A stretch of DNA of 64,000 bases from Marinobacter sp. es.042 (GCF_900188315.1 NZ_LT897781.1:496001-560000), one strand, 5' to 3'; numbered from the stretch's first letter, positions 40,122 to 49,982 are shown. Translations and numbers: made by a program. The notes: generated by a model from the sequence alone, not told the origin.

Positions 40122-41599
40122 GCGAAGAGATTCTGATCAACGTCACCCCGGTGGAAACGAGGGTGGCCCTGGTTGAAAACGGCATGCTGCAGGAAGCCTA
40201 CATAGAGCGCACCAGCAGGAAAGGCATAGTCGGCAACATTTACAAGGGCAAGGTGGTGCGCGTTCTGCCGGGCATGGAAGCGGCGTTCGTCGATATTGGT
40301 CTGGAACGGGCTGCATTCATCCATGCGTCCGATGTGGTTCCGAGTCAGTCCAATGGCGATGAGCCCGCCGATACTCCGAAAACCGTTCCCGATATTCGAA
40401 GCCTGCTTCGCGAAGGGCAGTCACTGGTCGTCCAGGTTACCAAGGATCCGATCGGCACCAAGGGAGCCCGCCTGACCACCCAGCTTTCAATTCCGTCGCG
40501 GTATCTGGTGTTTATGCCAGGCGTCAGCCACGTTGGTATTTCGCAGCGAATTGAGGACGACACCGAGCGGGCCCGCCTGAAAACCCTCGTTGAGGAGGCT
40601 GCCGCCGAGGATCAGGATGTTCAAGGCGGCTATATCATCCGGACGGCCGCGGAAGCGGCGTCACCCGAGGATCTGATTGGCGACATGGCTTACCTGCACC
40701 GGTTAAGCCAGTCCATACACGAGCGCATTGCCCGGGTTCAGGCGCCGGCGGTTGTGTATCAGGATCTGCCGTTGTTCATTCGAACCATCCGTGACCTGAT
40801 CCGGCCCCAGACCGAAAAGGTGCGTATCGACAGCCGCGAGAGTCATCAGCGGGTGATGGAGTTTGTCGAGGAGTTCGTTACGGAATTTGCTGACAAGGTC
40901 GAGTACTACCCGGGCGAGCGTCCCATTTTCGACCTTTACTCGGTCGAGGACGAAATCCAGAAGGCCCTGAGCCGAAAGGTCCAGCTCAAGTCCGGTGGTT
41001 ATGTGATTATCGACCAGACCGAAGCCATGACCACGATTGATATCAATACCGGGGCGTTCGTCGGGCACCGGAATCTGGAAGAAACCATCTTCAAGACCAA
41101 CCTGGAAGCGGCTCGGGCCATCAGTCGTCAACTGCGTCTGCGAAACCTGGGCGGCATTATCATCATCGATTTTATCGACATGGAAGACCCCGAGCACCAG
41201 CGCCAGGTCCACCGGATGCTGGAGAAGATGCTGGAGCGGGACCACGCCAAGACGAAGATCACTGGCGTCTCCGAGTTGGGTCTGGTGGAAATGACCCGCA
41301 AACGTACCACCGAGAGCCTTGGTCAGGTGCTCTGCGAACCTTGCCCCATCTGTGATGGACGGGGTTTTCTGAAAACCACCGAGACCGTTTGCTATGAGGT
41401 TTTCAGGGAAATTCTCCGGGTAAATCGAGCCTATGATGCTGAGAGCTATCTGGTGATGGCCTCCCAGAGCGTCGTGGATCGCCTGCTGGATGAGGAATCC
41501 GATAACGTGGCCGATCTTGAAACCTTCATCAGCAAGACCATTCGCTTCCAGGTGGAGCCCTTCTACAGCCAGGAGCAGTATGATGTTGTTCTGCTCTGA
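40118..41599 (+). CDS. rng: Ribonuclease G
   Basis: A 493-residue RNase E/G family endonuclease (E. coli RNase G 489). The S1 domain is near residues 35-130 ([23 protein letters not shown]), the catalytic aspartates lie in [12 protein letters not shown] and [13 protein letters not shown], and the zinc-link cysteines in [11 protein letters not shown]. It lacks the long RNase E tail. It matures the 16S rRNA 5' end and degrades mRNAs. Follows maf in overlapping frames; yhdP begins 40 bp downstream. Confidence 0.96.
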   Translation: MSEEILINVTPVETRVALVENGMLQEAYIERTSRKGIVGNIYKGKVVRVLPGMEAAFVDIGLERAAFIHASDVVPSQSNGDEPADTPKTVPDIRSLLREGQSLVVQVTKDPIGTKGARLTTQLSIPSRYLVFMPGVSHVGISQRIEDDTERARLKTLVEEAAAEDQDVQGGYIIRTAAEAASPEDLIGDMAYLHRLSQSIHERIARVQAPAVVYQDLPLFIRTIRDLIRPQTEKVRIDSRESHQRVMEFVEEFVTEFADKVEYYPGERPIFDLYSVEDEIQKALSRKVQLKSGGYVIIDQTEAMTTIDINTGAFVGHRNLEETIFKTNLEAARAISRQLRLRNLGGIIIIDFIDMEDPEHQRQVHRMLEKMLERDHAKTKITGVSELGLVEMTRKRTTESLGQVLCEPCPICDGRGFLKTTETVCYEVFREILRVNRAYDAESYLVMASQSVVDRLLDEESDNVADLETFISKTIRFQVEPFYSQEQYDVVLL

Positions 41600-41639
41600 T
41601 GCCGGGAAACTGCGCCGGTTACCGGTTTAAGGGGTCTGA

Positions 41640-44600
41640 ATGTCCTCCGCTGACCACGAACCGCCGCTTCCGGAGAACCTGCCCGAGAGCCCTCCGGTTC
41701 GGCTTTTGGCGCGGCTCGCCAGCCTGATCTGGTGGATGCTGCTGACACTTCTGGTGCTGCTGGCCCTATACGCCGGTCTTGGCCGCCAGCTGACCCAGAA
41801 CGTGGACAGCTTTCGCGATGATCTGGCTCGTGAGCTGTCAGACCGACTGGGCCATGATGTCAGCATCGGTGGCCTTTCATCCCAGTGGTACTGGCTAGAC
41901 CCCGCCTTTACGGCCAGCGACATTCAGGTCACTCACCCTGACACCCGAATTGTCGTTGCCAACCTCCAGCATCTGAATATCCGCTTTGCTGCACTGGCCT
42001 CGCTGATGCGTCTGAGGATTGTTTTTGAGGACTTCCAGGCAGACGGTCTGGAGCTGACCGTGAATCAGGAGCGCGGCGGTGATGTTGCGGTGAGAGGCGC
42101 AGAAATACCGGAACCGGTCAGCAATCAGTTGCAGGTGTGGCTGGAGCTTGCCGGTGACTGGCTCTCTGATCCTTACGTCAAGATTACCCGCGTCAATCTT
42201 AGTATCCGGGATAACCAGGGCAACCTTCGCCATCTGGATATCCCCCAGCTTGATCTCGACTACCGCCGTGGATTGTTCCACGCATCCGGCCGTGCCATGC
42301 AGTCTGGTACCACCCAGCAGCTGGCCACTTTTGCCCTCGTGGGCCAGCATTTTTTCCGGGGCGACTTTACCGGCCAGTTGTACCTTGGCGTCGATTCCGG
42401 CCGCCTGTTCGACGGACTGGTTGACGAGTACCAGTGGCGATCCCTCCGGGTGGAAGGCTTCGATCTTGGCGGTGAAGCCTGGCTTACGTTCCGCAACGGT
42501 TTGCTGCAACAGGTGACCGGTACGGTGCGGACCCCCTATCTGCAGTTGGGTGTTGGCTCTCAATCCCTGGCGCCACTGGAAGACATCCGCGCGCGATTTG
42601 GCTGGCGTCGCCACGATACGGTGATGACCGACGAGACTGTGGTCGAATCCGGGGCCTTTGCCCTTGGCGAGTGGCATCTGAAGCAGCTCCAGTGGACCTG
42701 GGACGGCGATGTGGTTTCACCTTTCAGTCTGAGGCTGGCGCCCTCGGAGGGAGGCATGTCCGTCATTGCCGACGCCCTTCCACTTGCGCCCACACGTCGC
42801 CTCGCTGCGCGGCTTCCGTTATTGCCGGATCGTGCACTCCGGGCCCTCCAGGACTATCGGCCCGGTGGCTTTCTGGATCAGTTGAGAATCTTCTTCCCCG
42901 AGGGCTTCCCGGAAGACTTTCAGCTTTCCGGTCGGTTGCGTGACGTCAGTGTCCGGGCCCACGGCGGCGCGCCGGGCGTCACCTCTGTAAACGGAGACAT
43001 CGCTCTGGACCGGCAACGAGGCTTTGTCCGGGTTGCCGCCGGCGAGTCGCCCGTTTCTCTGGATTTTCCCCAGCTTTTCGGGGGCGCCTGGTCATTCCCC
43101 GTACTTGAGGGCGAAGTGGCCTGGCTGCTGGATGGCGCTATTACCCGTGTGTTTTCGGATGGCGTCCGGATGCGTTACGGCGAGGCCACCGAACTGGACG
43201 GTGCTTTTGATCTCAGGATGGATCGAGAGGGAGAGGACAATCTGGGGCTGAAAGTGTCGGTGAAAAACGGCAACGCCGACATGCTGGCAGATTTTGTTCC
43301 GGCAAAGGCGGTAAACCCCGGGTTGTATGATTGGCTTACGACCGCCATTCTCGAGGCCGATATTACCTCAGGGACGTTTTTTGGCCATGGCCAGATAGGT
43401 TCTGGGGCGCCCCGGGGCTCCTTCGTTACCTCAATGATCTATGAATTCGATCAGGCATCTGTCCGCTACGATGACGCCTGGCCGGAGGTCACGGGTGCCC
43501 GGGGCAGTGTCAGGGTTCACAATGGCGACACGCTGGTCCGACTCGAAGCAGGTCAGACCGGGGGGCTGGATCTCGATCCCGGGACGGTTCGCGTGGTGCC
43601 CTCCGATCAAGGCACACGGATCAGGGTGGATACCTCGGCTCGGGTGCCCGGCGAATCGGTCGGGTTCTGGATGGAAAACAGCCCCCTGGGTGGTATGGCA
43701 GGCACAGAGGCCCAGAAGCTTGAATATGGTGGTGAGTATCAGCTGGATCTTGGTATCGACTTGCCATTGGGGTCGGAGCAGCACCCCGTGGTTGAGGCAA
43801 AGATTGCCGCTCAGGAAGGCTCCGTCTCCTACCCCTCGGCAGGGTTAGCCTGGCGGTCGGTTCAGGGTGAACTGACCTACCACAGCGAAAACGGCTTCTC
43901 CGGTGGTCCTCTGACTGCCGAATTCTTCGATGAACCGGTAACCATTGCCTTCAGCAAATCCCGGGCGGGCAATGCCCTTACCATCCGGCAGTCGGGAACG
44001 CTACCGGTGCCAGGGGTGTTTGAGCAGGCGGGACTTGGGACCAGTTCGGGTTTTGGTTTACAGGGCAATGTTACGTATACCGCGGACCTGGACGTGGGGG
44101 CGGGTTCAACGTCGGGCATCCGCGTGCGGTCCACTCTTGAGGGGCTGTCGGTTGACTGGCCAGAGCCACTGTCAAAAACGGCGGATGAGGCAGCACCGCT
44201 GCGGGCAACCATCAATCCCTCGGCCGCCGGTGGTCTTGGTATTACGGGCGACTGGGAAAACCGCGCAACGTTCGATTTGTTATGGAAAGAGACCGGGTTT
44301 GATTTGCGTCTTGGCCGCCTGCACATTGGCCCGCAGGTGTTGAACGATATTGATATCAATGCCCTCGATCTTGGTGACCGGTGGGTGGTGACCACCAGCT
44401 CGCAACGCGCCGAAGGCCGACTGACAATTCCGCAAAATGGCGACACGGTGAAGGCCGATTTTCAGGTGTTACGGCTCGTACGCAGTGAGACACCCCCTGA
44501 GGATTCGCCGGAGTTATTGACCTTGGAAGAGCAGCTTGAGGCGTTCCGCGCGCTGGATATGGGAAACTGGCCGGATATCGACGTTTCGATTGCGGAACTG

Positions 44601-45395
44601 CAACTGAACGACGAATCTTTGGGACAGTGGGCCTTCCAGCTCCGCCCTGAACCCTTCCGGTTGCAGGTAAATGACATCGAGGGGCGCCTGAATTCCCTGA
44701 CACTGCTGGGCGACATGAGCTGGAGCATCGTCGGAGACCGGGAAACCAGCCGGTTTACAGGGTCCATCAGCGGGGGTGCGCTCGCGGATCTGAACGAGCT
44801 CCTCGACACTGAAATGCCGGTCACCAACGAGGGGACCAATATAGAGCTGGATCTGGACTGGCCCGGCCGTCCGGATGAGCTTTCCATACCGGAGCTCAGT
44901 GGCTCGGTCAGTCTCAGGCTGGATGAGGGTGTGATCCTGGAGCGAAACAACACGGCCCAACTGTTCCGGGTGTTCAATCTGCTGAACTCTGACACCCTGT
45001 GGCGCCGGTTGAAGCTCGATTTTTCCGACCTGTATGAACGGGGGGTGGCTTTTGACGCGATCTCGGGCAAGGCGCAGATAATCAATGGCTTGCTGACCAT
45101 GGATCCGGAACTGCAGATAGTGGGCCCATCCGGCGCCTTCAAACTCAGTGGTACGACCAATATGGCCAGCGAGGAGCTGGATATGCGGCTTGTGGTTGTG
45201 TTGCCTCTGACTCAGAATCTGCCATTGGCGGCGCTGCTCATGGGTGCCGGTGCGCCGATCGGCGGCGCCTTGTTTGTGCTGGACAAGATTCTGGGCGATC
45301 CTTTGAGCAGGCTGACAAGCGCAACCTACAGTGTGACCGGCACATGGGACGAGCCGGAAGTGAATCTGCAACGGGTTTTTGACACCGGCGAATAA
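41640..45395 (+). CDS. yhdP: YhdP family AsmA-like envelope lipid-transport protein
   Basis: A 1251-residue protein with one N-terminal transmembrane segment (LIWWMLLTLLVLLALYAGLG, ~31-50) and a very long periplasmic beta-rich domain, similar in size to E. coli YhdP (1266). The C-terminal DUF3971/AsmA part (PSGAFKLSGTTNMASEELDMRLVVVLPLTQNLPLAALLMGAG) is diagnostic. YhdP, TamB and YdbH form a group that bridges inner and outer membrane for phospholipid transport; this complements the retrograde Mla system at 55.7 kb. ATG 41640 has AAGGGG upstream. Confidence 0.93.
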   Translation: MSSADHEPPLPENLPESPPVRLLARLASLIWWMLLTLLVLLALYAGLGRQLTQNVDSFRDDLARELSDRLGHDVSIGGLSSQWYWLDPAFTASDIQVTHPDTRIVVANLQHLNIRFAALASLMRLRIVFEDFQADGLELTVNQERGGDVAVRGAEIPEPVSNQLQVWLELAGDWLSDPYVKITRVNLSIRDNQGNLRHLDIPQLDLDYRRGLFHASGRAMQSGTTQQLATFALVGQHFFRGDFTGQLYLGVDSGRLFDGLVDEYQWRSLRVEGFDLGGEAWLTFRNGLLQQVTGTVRTPYLQLGVGSQSLAPLEDIRARFGWRRHDTVMTDETVVESGAFALGEWHLKQLQWTWDGDVVSPFSLRLAPSEGGMSVIADALPLAPTRRLAARLPLLPDRALRALQDYRPGGFLDQLRIFFPEGFPEDFQLSGRLRDVSVRAHGGAPGVTSVNGDIALDRQRGFVRVAAGESPVSLDFPQLFGGAWSFPVLEGEVAWLLDGAITRVFSDGVRMRYGEATELDGAFDLRMDREGEDNLGLKVSVKNGNADMLADFVPAKAVNPGLYDWLTTAILEADITSGTFFGHGQIGSGAPRGSFVTSMIYEFDQASVRYDDAWPEVTGARGSVRVHNGDTLVRLEAGQTGGLDLDPGTVRVVPSDQGTRIRVDTSARVPGESVGFWMENSPLGGMAGTEAQKLEYGGEYQLDLGIDLPLGSEQHPVVEAKIAAQEGSVSYPSAGLAWRSVQGELTYHSENGFSGGPLTAEFFDEPVTIAFSKSRAGNALTIRQSGTLPVPGVFEQAGLGTSSGFGLQGNVTYTADLDVGAGSTSGIRVRSTLEGLSVDWPEPLSKTADEAAPLRATINPSAAGGLGITGDWENRATFDLLWKETGFDLRLGRLHIGPQVLNDIDINALDLGDRWVVTTSSQRAEGRLTIPQNGDTVKADFQVLRLVRSETPPEDSPELLTLEEQLEAFRALDMGNWPDIDVSIAELQLNDESLGQWAFQLRPEPFRLQVNDIEGRLNSLTLLGDMSWSIVGDRETSRFTGSISGGALADLNELLDTEMPVTNEGTNIELDLDWPGRPDELSIPELSGSVSLRLDEGVILERNNTAQLFRVFNLLNSDTLWRRLKLDFSDLYERGVAFDAISGKAQIINGLLTMDPELQIVGPSGAFKLSGTTNMASEELDMRLVVVLPLTQNLPLAALLMGAGAPIGGALFVLDKILGDPLSRLTSATYSVTGTWDEPEVNLQRVFDTGE

Positions 45396-45425
45396 CTTTT
45401 CTGTTTGGCAATATCGGAGGCAGTC

Positions 45426-46271
45426 ATGAACAAGCGTGTTTCCAACCGGGTCGCAGCCATCCAGATGGTCAGCGGTCATGACATCGACGCCAATCTGCGC
45501 GAAGCGGAACAGCTGCTGGCCCGGGCTGCCGAGCAGGGCGCCTCGGTCGCCGTACTGCCCGAGAATTTTGCGGTTCTGGCCACCAGTCAGATGATTGATC
45601 GTGGTCGCCAGGAAGCGGGGGCCGAGCCTGTCATAAGAACCTTCCTGGCCGAACAGGCCCGGAAACTGAGGCTCTGGATCGTTGGCGGATCGATGCCAGT
45701 GGCCAAACGACCGGACGGCTCAGATCTGGAGGATCGGGTCAGGGCAACCTGCATTGTCTTTGATGACCAGGGTAAGGAGGTTGCCCGTTACGACAAGATT
45801 CACCTGTTTGATGCCATGGTGGAAGATGCCCATGGTCAATACCGTGAATCGGACACCTTCGAGCCCGGCGAACAGATAGTGACCGTGGATACGCCCGCGG
45901 GCAAGCTGGGGTTGGCGATCTGCTACGATCTTCGCTTTCCAGAGCTGTTCAGGCTGCTGCGTGAGCAGGAGGTGGACTGGATTTGCCTCCCGAGCGCTTT
46001 CACCTGGCAGACCGGTGATGCCCACTGGTACCCCCTGATCCGGGCGCGCGCGATCGAGAACCAGGTATGGTTAGTGGCACCTGGCCAGGGTGGCCAGAAC
46101 AGCGAGCGCCGTCGCACCTATGGCCACAGCCTGATCTGTGATCCCTGGGGGCGGATCGTGACGGAAATGGGGGAAGGCCCGGGCCTGGTCACCGCCGAAC
46201 TGGACGGCGATCAGGTAGTCAACCTGCGCACCCGGATGCCGGTGTGGGAACACCGTCGGCTCAAAGGCTAA
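45426..46271 (+). CDS. Carbon-nitrogen hydrolase, nitrilase/NIT1 (deaminated glutathione amidase-like)
   Basis: A 281-residue nitrilase-superfamily enzyme from ATG 45426, which follows GGAGG. The triad is Glu46 (VLPENFAVL), lysine in RYDKIHLFDAMV, and cysteine in GLAICYDLRFPELFR. NIT1-type enzymes repair deaminated glutathione; the length and HLFD signature support that group, substrate not proven. In pseudomonads this gene lies between yhdP and tldD; here tldD is absent and a GGGGTCAGA palindrome follows at five bases from the stop. Confidence 0.88.
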   Translation: MNKRVSNRVAAIQMVSGHDIDANLREAEQLLARAAEQGASVAVLPENFAVLATSQMIDRGRQEAGAEPVIRTFLAEQARKLRLWIVGGSMPVAKRPDGSDLEDRVRATCIVFDDQGKEVARYDKIHLFDAMVEDAHGQYRESDTFEPGEQIVTVDTPAGKLGLAICYDLRFPELFRLLREQEVDWICLPSAFTWQTGDAHWYPLIRARAIENQVWLVAPGQGGQNSERRRTYGHSLICDPWGRIVTEMGEGPGLVTAELDGDQVVNLRTRMPVWEHRRLKG

Positions 46272-46275
46272 AGGT

Positions 46276-46336
46276 GGGGTCAGATGAACTTGGGGTCAGA
46301 AGAAAAGTTCTTCTGACCCCAAGTTCATCTGACCCC
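46276..46336. repeat. Nested GGGGTCAGA palindrome, copy 1
   Basis: A 61-nt perfect nested palindrome: GGGGTCAGATGAACTT outside, GGGGTCAGAAGAA inside, and their complements, around AAG. It looks like one palindrome inserted at the centre of another of the same family. It lies between the convergent nitrilase and yjgA genes and could fold into a stem of about 29 bp. Confidence 0.92.
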
Positions 46337-46340
46337 GAAT

Positions 46341-46868
46341 TCACATTGCTTCAGCGTCGTCGATGCATTCCCGAAGGTAGCGGAAGAGTTTTCGGGCCTG
46401 CCCGGTGTTCTTCTGCTTCTCCACATCCTTGCGGGCGTTGCGGGCAAGGTTGCGCAGGTGCTGCATATCGGCACTGGGGCAGTAGCTGAAGAATTCGCCA
46501 ACAACAGAGTCGCCTTCGGCAATCATCCGGTCCCGCCAGCGTTCCGCCAGGTGATGTCTGCGGGTGTGTTCCTCACTACCGGCATCGAAGGCGTCGATGG
46601 CTTTTGCCAGGGCCTCCGGATCGTCCTCCTGGCGGATCACTTTGCCGATGTACTGCAGGTGCCGTCGTTTGGCCTCGTTCTGGCGGATACGCCTTGATTC
46701 TTCGATGGCAGCTCGAAGAGTCTCGCTGATCGGCAGTGTTTCCAGCTGGTCGTTGCTCAGTTCCAGCATTTTCTTGCCAAGATCCTGTAGGGCGTGCATT
46801 TCCCGTTTCAGCTGGGATTTGCTCGGGCCGTCGTATTCCGGCGCGTCGTTGTCTTGATGGTCTTTCAT
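46341..46868 (-). CDS. yjgA: Ribosome biogenesis factor YjgA (DarP)
   Basis: A 175-residue DUF615 protein: PSKSQLKREMHALQDLGKKMLELS near the N-terminus, RRHLQYIGKVIR in the middle, and the C-terminal LRNLARNARKDVEKQKNTGQARKLFRYLRE. YjgA associates with late 50S precursors. The gene is bracketed by GGGGTCAGA palindromes (46276 and 46890), and its usual neighbours tldD and pmbA are missing, so it may have been moved here. Composition is like the surroundings. Confidence 0.94.
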   Translation of the reverse strand: MKDHQDNDAPEYDGPSKSQLKREMHALQDLGKKMLELSNDQLETLPISETLRAAIEESRRIRQNEAKRRHLQYIGKVIRQEDDPEALAKAIDAFDAGSEEHTRRHHLAERWRDRMIAEGDSVVGEFFSYCPSADMQHLRNLARNARKDVEKQKNTGQARKLFRYLRECIDDAEAM

Positions 46869-46889
46869 AAATCCAGTAGCCGTAAAGTT

Positions 46890-46919
46890 GGGGTCAGATG
46901 AACGCTTTCATCTGACCCC
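46890..46919. repeat. GGGGTCAGA palindrome, copy 2
   Basis: GGGGTCAGATGAA-CGCT-TTCATCTGACCCC, a perfect 13-bp stem. It matches the outer arms of copy 1 (GGGGTCAGATGAA), 554 bp away on the other side of yjgA. Confidence 0.92.
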
Positions 46920-46930
46920 GTGTTCGCCCA

Positions 46931-48292
46931 TCAGGCGTAGAAAATCGTCGCGAGGCCAAGAAAGGCCATGAACCCGACCACATCGGTCACAGTCGTGAGA
47001 ATCACGCTGCCTGCCAGGGCCGGGTCAATATTGCGAGATTTGAGAAACAGTGGCAGAACCGTACCAACCAGTGCAGCGGCGACAAGATTGATCACCAGAG
47101 CGGCAGCAATGATCGCGCCGATCATCACATCCTGGAACCAGAGCATGGCGGCACCGGCAACAACGGCGGCCCAGAGTATTCCGTTCATGATGCCCGAGAG
47201 GAACTCCCGGTTCAGCAACCAGCGGACGTTGGCACCACTGATCTGCCCCACAGCCATGCCGCGGATGACGAGGGTGAGGGTCTGGCTGCCCGCAATGCCG
47301 CCCATGCTTGCGACGATGGGCATTAGTACCGCCAGGGCCACGACCTTGGCGATAGTCTCCTCGAATAATCCGATCACACCCGATGCGATCAGGGCGGTGA
47401 TCAGGTTGATCCCCAGCCAGATGGCACGGCGGCGCGATGTCTTCCAGACCGGTGCGAAGGTGTCCTCGTCTTCATCCAGGCCCGCCATGCTCATCAGGGA
47501 GTGATCCGCATCCTCCCGAATAACGTCAACCACGTCATCGATTGTTATGCGCCCTAGTAGTCGGCCTTCCTCATTCACCACCGGCGCCGAGATCAGGTCG
47601 TAGCGTTCAAACAGTGTCGCTACCTTGGTGTCTGAAAGGCTTACAGGAATAGGCTCGATGTCGGTATCCATGACTTCCCGCACGGTGGAGGCGGGGTTGG
47701 AGACCAGCATTTTGGTAATTGGCAGCATGCCAATGAAATCATCCCGCCGGCTCACCACGATCAGGCTATCCGTCATGGGTGGCAGGCTGCGGTGCCGCCG
47801 AAGGTAACGAAGTACGACGTCTATGCTGATGTCCGGGCGCACCGTAATGGTGTCGGTGTTCATCAGACCGCCGGCGGTGTCCTCCGGATAGGAGAGAACT
47901 TCCTCCACCCGCTGGCGGTCCTGCTCGTCCATGGTCTCCAGGACTTCCCGGATGACCGTATCCGGCAGCTGCTGCAGCAGGTCGGCCAGGTCGTCTGATT
48001 CGAAATCCTCAATGATATCCGCCAGTTCCTGAGCATTAAGCTGGCTCAGGAAGTAACCTCGGATATCGTCACTGAGATACTGGAGAACCTCGCCTTCGAG
48101 GTCTTTGTCCACCAGGTTCCACAGCAGGGCACGCTGTCGGGGCGGCGAGGATTCAAGCAGGTGAGCAATATCACTGGGGCTCAGGCCACCGTTCAGGATG
48201 CGGGCAACCTGCTTCAGTGCGCCACTGTCCAGCGCTTCGCTCAGGGAGCGAAGGCGTTGGCGGGCCTGGCTTTTTTCCAGAATATCGGTCAT
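46931..48292 (-). CDS. mgtE: Magnesium transporter MgtE
   Basis: A 453-residue MgtE. N-terminal superhelical domain (residues ~30-130; LAGLLQQL-type repeats such as DLADLLQQLPDTVIREVLETM), a CBS pair (SYPEDTAGGLMNTDTITV... and VNEEGRLLGRITIDDVVDVIRED), and five C-terminal membrane segments beginning at WLGINLITALIASGVIGLFEE and including the MPIVASMGGIAGSQTLTLVIRG pore motif. Mg2+ channel gated by cytoplasmic Mg2+ through the N and CBS domains. Nine bases from ptsO on the same strand. Confidence 0.95.
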   Translation of the reverse strand: MTDILEKSQARQRLRSLSEALDSGALKQVARILNGGLSPSDIAHLLESSPPRQRALLWNLVDKDLEGEVLQYLSDDIRGYFLSQLNAQELADIIEDFESDDLADLLQQLPDTVIREVLETMDEQDRQRVEEVLSYPEDTAGGLMNTDTITVRPDISIDVVLRYLRRHRSLPPMTDSLIVVSRRDDFIGMLPITKMLVSNPASTVREVMDTDIEPIPVSLSDTKVATLFERYDLISAPVVNEEGRLLGRITIDDVVDVIREDADHSLMSMAGLDEDEDTFAPVWKTSRRRAIWLGINLITALIASGVIGLFEETIAKVVALAVLMPIVASMGGIAGSQTLTLVIRGMAVGQISGANVRWLLNREFLSGIMNGILWAAVVAGAAMLWFQDVMIGAIIAAALVINLVAAALVGTVLPLFLKSRNIDPALAGSVILTTVTDVVGFMAFLGLATIFYA

Positions 48293-48301
48293 GGCTCTAG
48301 T

Positions 48302-48571
48302 TTACTCACCCTCACCGAAATAGTCGTTAATCAGTTCCACCAATGCTTCGATGGCCTGTTCCTCGTCCGGTCCGTCGGCAATGAGCTCCACATCGGTTCC
48401 TTTGCTGGCGGCCAGCATCATCACCTGCATGATGTTCTTCGCATCCACATCCCGGCCTTTGCCACTGATACGCACGCTGCTGTCGTATTCGGATGCCGTG
48501 TTGACGAGCTTCGCAGTGGCGCGCGCATGCAGGCCAAGTTTGTTGATAATGGTAATGGGGCGGCGAATCAT
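48302..48571 (-). CDS. ptsO: Nitrogen-PTS phosphocarrier protein NPr
   Basis: An 89-residue HPr-like protein from ATG 48571. The phosphorylated histidine is H15 in NKLGLHARATAKLVN, and the regulatory Ser region appears as KGRDVDAKNIMQVMMLAAS. With EI-Ntr and EIIA-Ntr (ptsN, 49.5 kb) it forms the nitrogen phosphotransferase chain. Its position downstream of rapZ in the rpoN cluster identifies NPr rather than sugar HPr. Confidence 0.95.
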   Translation of the reverse strand: MIRRPITIINKLGLHARATAKLVNTASEYDSSVRISGKGRDVDAKNIMQVMMLAASKGTDVELIADGPDEEQAIEALVELINDYFGEGE

Positions 48572-48578
48572 GGCTCGA

Positions 48579-49463
48579 TCAGATCTCTTCCCGGGTCTGC
48601 AGGTGTGGCAGCTCGGTGTGCCGCACTTGCACATTGCTGTACCGTTGCCGGAAGTACTCGCCCAACTGCTCGCACACATACACCGACCGGTGCTGGCCGC
48701 CGGTACATCCAATGGAAATGGTCATGTAGCTGCGGTTGCTGTCTGCAAAAGAGGGCAGCCAGGTATCCAGAAATGATTTCAGGTCCTCGATCATCTTCCG
48801 GCTTGCCGGTTCTTTTTCCAGAAACTCGATAACCGGCTGATCAGTACCGACATACTTGCGGAGGCTGGTATCCCAGTAGGGGTTGGGCAGGCAGCGGACA
48901 TCGAAAACGTAGTCGGAATCCAGCGGCACGCCGTGTTTGAAGCCGAATGACTGAAACAGGAGAGCCAGTTCCTGATCTTTTCGACCGACCACACGCTGCT
49001 TGATCATGTCCCGCAGCTCGTACATGGACATGCCGGTGGTATTTACGTAAAGATCGGAAAGCTTGGAGAGGGGCTCCAGCAGTTTCTTCTCGCTGGTAAT
49101 GGCTTCCCGGAGCGAAGTCCTGTCGTCACTCAACGGATGTTTTCTGCGGGTGGCGTGAAAACGCTGCAGAAGCGACTGCTCGTCGGCGTCCAGGAAGATG
49201 ATTTCAACGGTAACCCCGGTTTCCTGGAGGCGCCGGTAGATCTCCTCGAAATTGGCCAGCTCCCCGGAAAGGTTCCGCGCATCGATACTGACGGCCATCT
49301 TGCCCAGTCGACCAGGCCTGGTCTGGCTGGCGGCTTCCCGTGTGAGTGGAAAGAGCAGGCCAATAGGAAGATTGTCGATGCAATAAAACCCGAGGTCCTC
49401 CAGCACATGAAGTGCGGTACTCTTGCCCGAACCGGACCTGCCACTGACGATAATCAGCTTCAT
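48579..49463 (-). CDS. rapZ: RNase adapter protein RapZ
   Basis: A 294-residue protein with Walker A GRSGSGKSTALHVLEDLGF at residues ~8-26 and the C-terminal motifs DVRCLPNPYWDTSLR and SIGCTGGQHRSVYVCEQLG. In E. coli RapZ presents the sRNA GlmZ to RNase E and so controls glucosamine-6-phosphate synthesis. ATG 49463 has AAGGTGG upstream; GTG 49469 is a poorer start. It lies between ptsN and ptsO. Confidence 0.95.
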   Translation of the reverse strand: MKLIIVSGRSGSGKSTALHVLEDLGFYCIDNLPIGLLFPLTREAASQTRPGRLGKMAVSIDARNLSGELANFEEIYRRLQETGVTVEIIFLDADEQSLLQRFHATRRKHPLSDDRTSLREAITSEKKLLEPLSKLSDLYVNTTGMSMYELRDMIKQRVVGRKDQELALLFQSFGFKHGVPLDSDYVFDVRCLPNPYWDTSLRKYVGTDQPVIEFLEKEPASRKMIEDLKSFLDTWLPSFADSNRSYMTISIGCTGGQHRSVYVCEQLGEYFRQRYSNVQVRHTELPHLQTREEI

Positions 49464-49491
49464 GACCACCTTACCTCCACTGCAGTGAATA

Positions 49492-49962
49492 TCAGCCGCC
49501 CGAGGCGGTCATGCGCTGGTACAGCGTGCTGGCGTCCTCGCATTGCCGGAGGCGATCGCAGAACGACCGCTCGTTGAACTTCTCCGCCAGTTGGCTCAGC
49601 AGCTCAAGGTGCTCGCTCGTCGCCTCTTTTGGCACAATCAGGGCAAAGATCAGATCGACTGGCTGATTGTCGATAGCATCGAACTCCACGCTTTCTTCAA
49701 GCGTCATCAGCACACCCACCACGTGATCCAGTCCTTCCAGGCGGCAGTGGGGAATGGCAATTCCCTGGCCAATGCCGGTGCTGCCCAGGCGCTCACGGGA
49801 AATCAGGTTGTTGAAGAGCTGGGTCTCGCTGAGCGTGTTGTCCTGATGGTTTATTTGCTCGGCAATAAACTCCAGGGCCCGTTTCTTGCTGGACGCAGCT
49901 ACCCTGCAGAGGGTGAGCTCCGGAGCAAGAATGTTGTCTATGGTCAGGGATGTGTCGCTCAT
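49492..49962 (-). CDS. ptsN: Nitrogen-PTS enzyme IIA
   Basis: A 156-residue EIIA-Ntr. The phosphorylatable histidine is H72 in GIGQGIAIPHCRLEGLDH. It modulates potassium and nitrogen responses depending on phosphorylation. An intrinsic-terminator-like hairpin lies just upstream, between hpf and ptsN, so its expression may be separated from rpoN-hpf or driven by readthrough. Confidence 0.95.
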   Translation of the reverse strand: MSDTSLTIDNILAPELTLCRVAASSKKRALEFIAEQINHQDNTLSETQLFNNLISRERLGSTGIGQGIAIPHCRLEGLDHVVGVLMTLEESVEFDAIDNQPVDLIFALIVPKEATSEHLELLSQLAEKFNERSFCDRLRQCEDASTLYQRMTASGG

Positions 49963-49982
49963 GGATCGACTGCATTTCCGTT

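Noticed and set aside
41640..45395. yhdP as a horizontally acquired adhesin or toxin because of its size
   Set aside because: Its N-terminal membrane anchor, C-terminal AsmA-like motif and position after rng are exactly those of YhdP.
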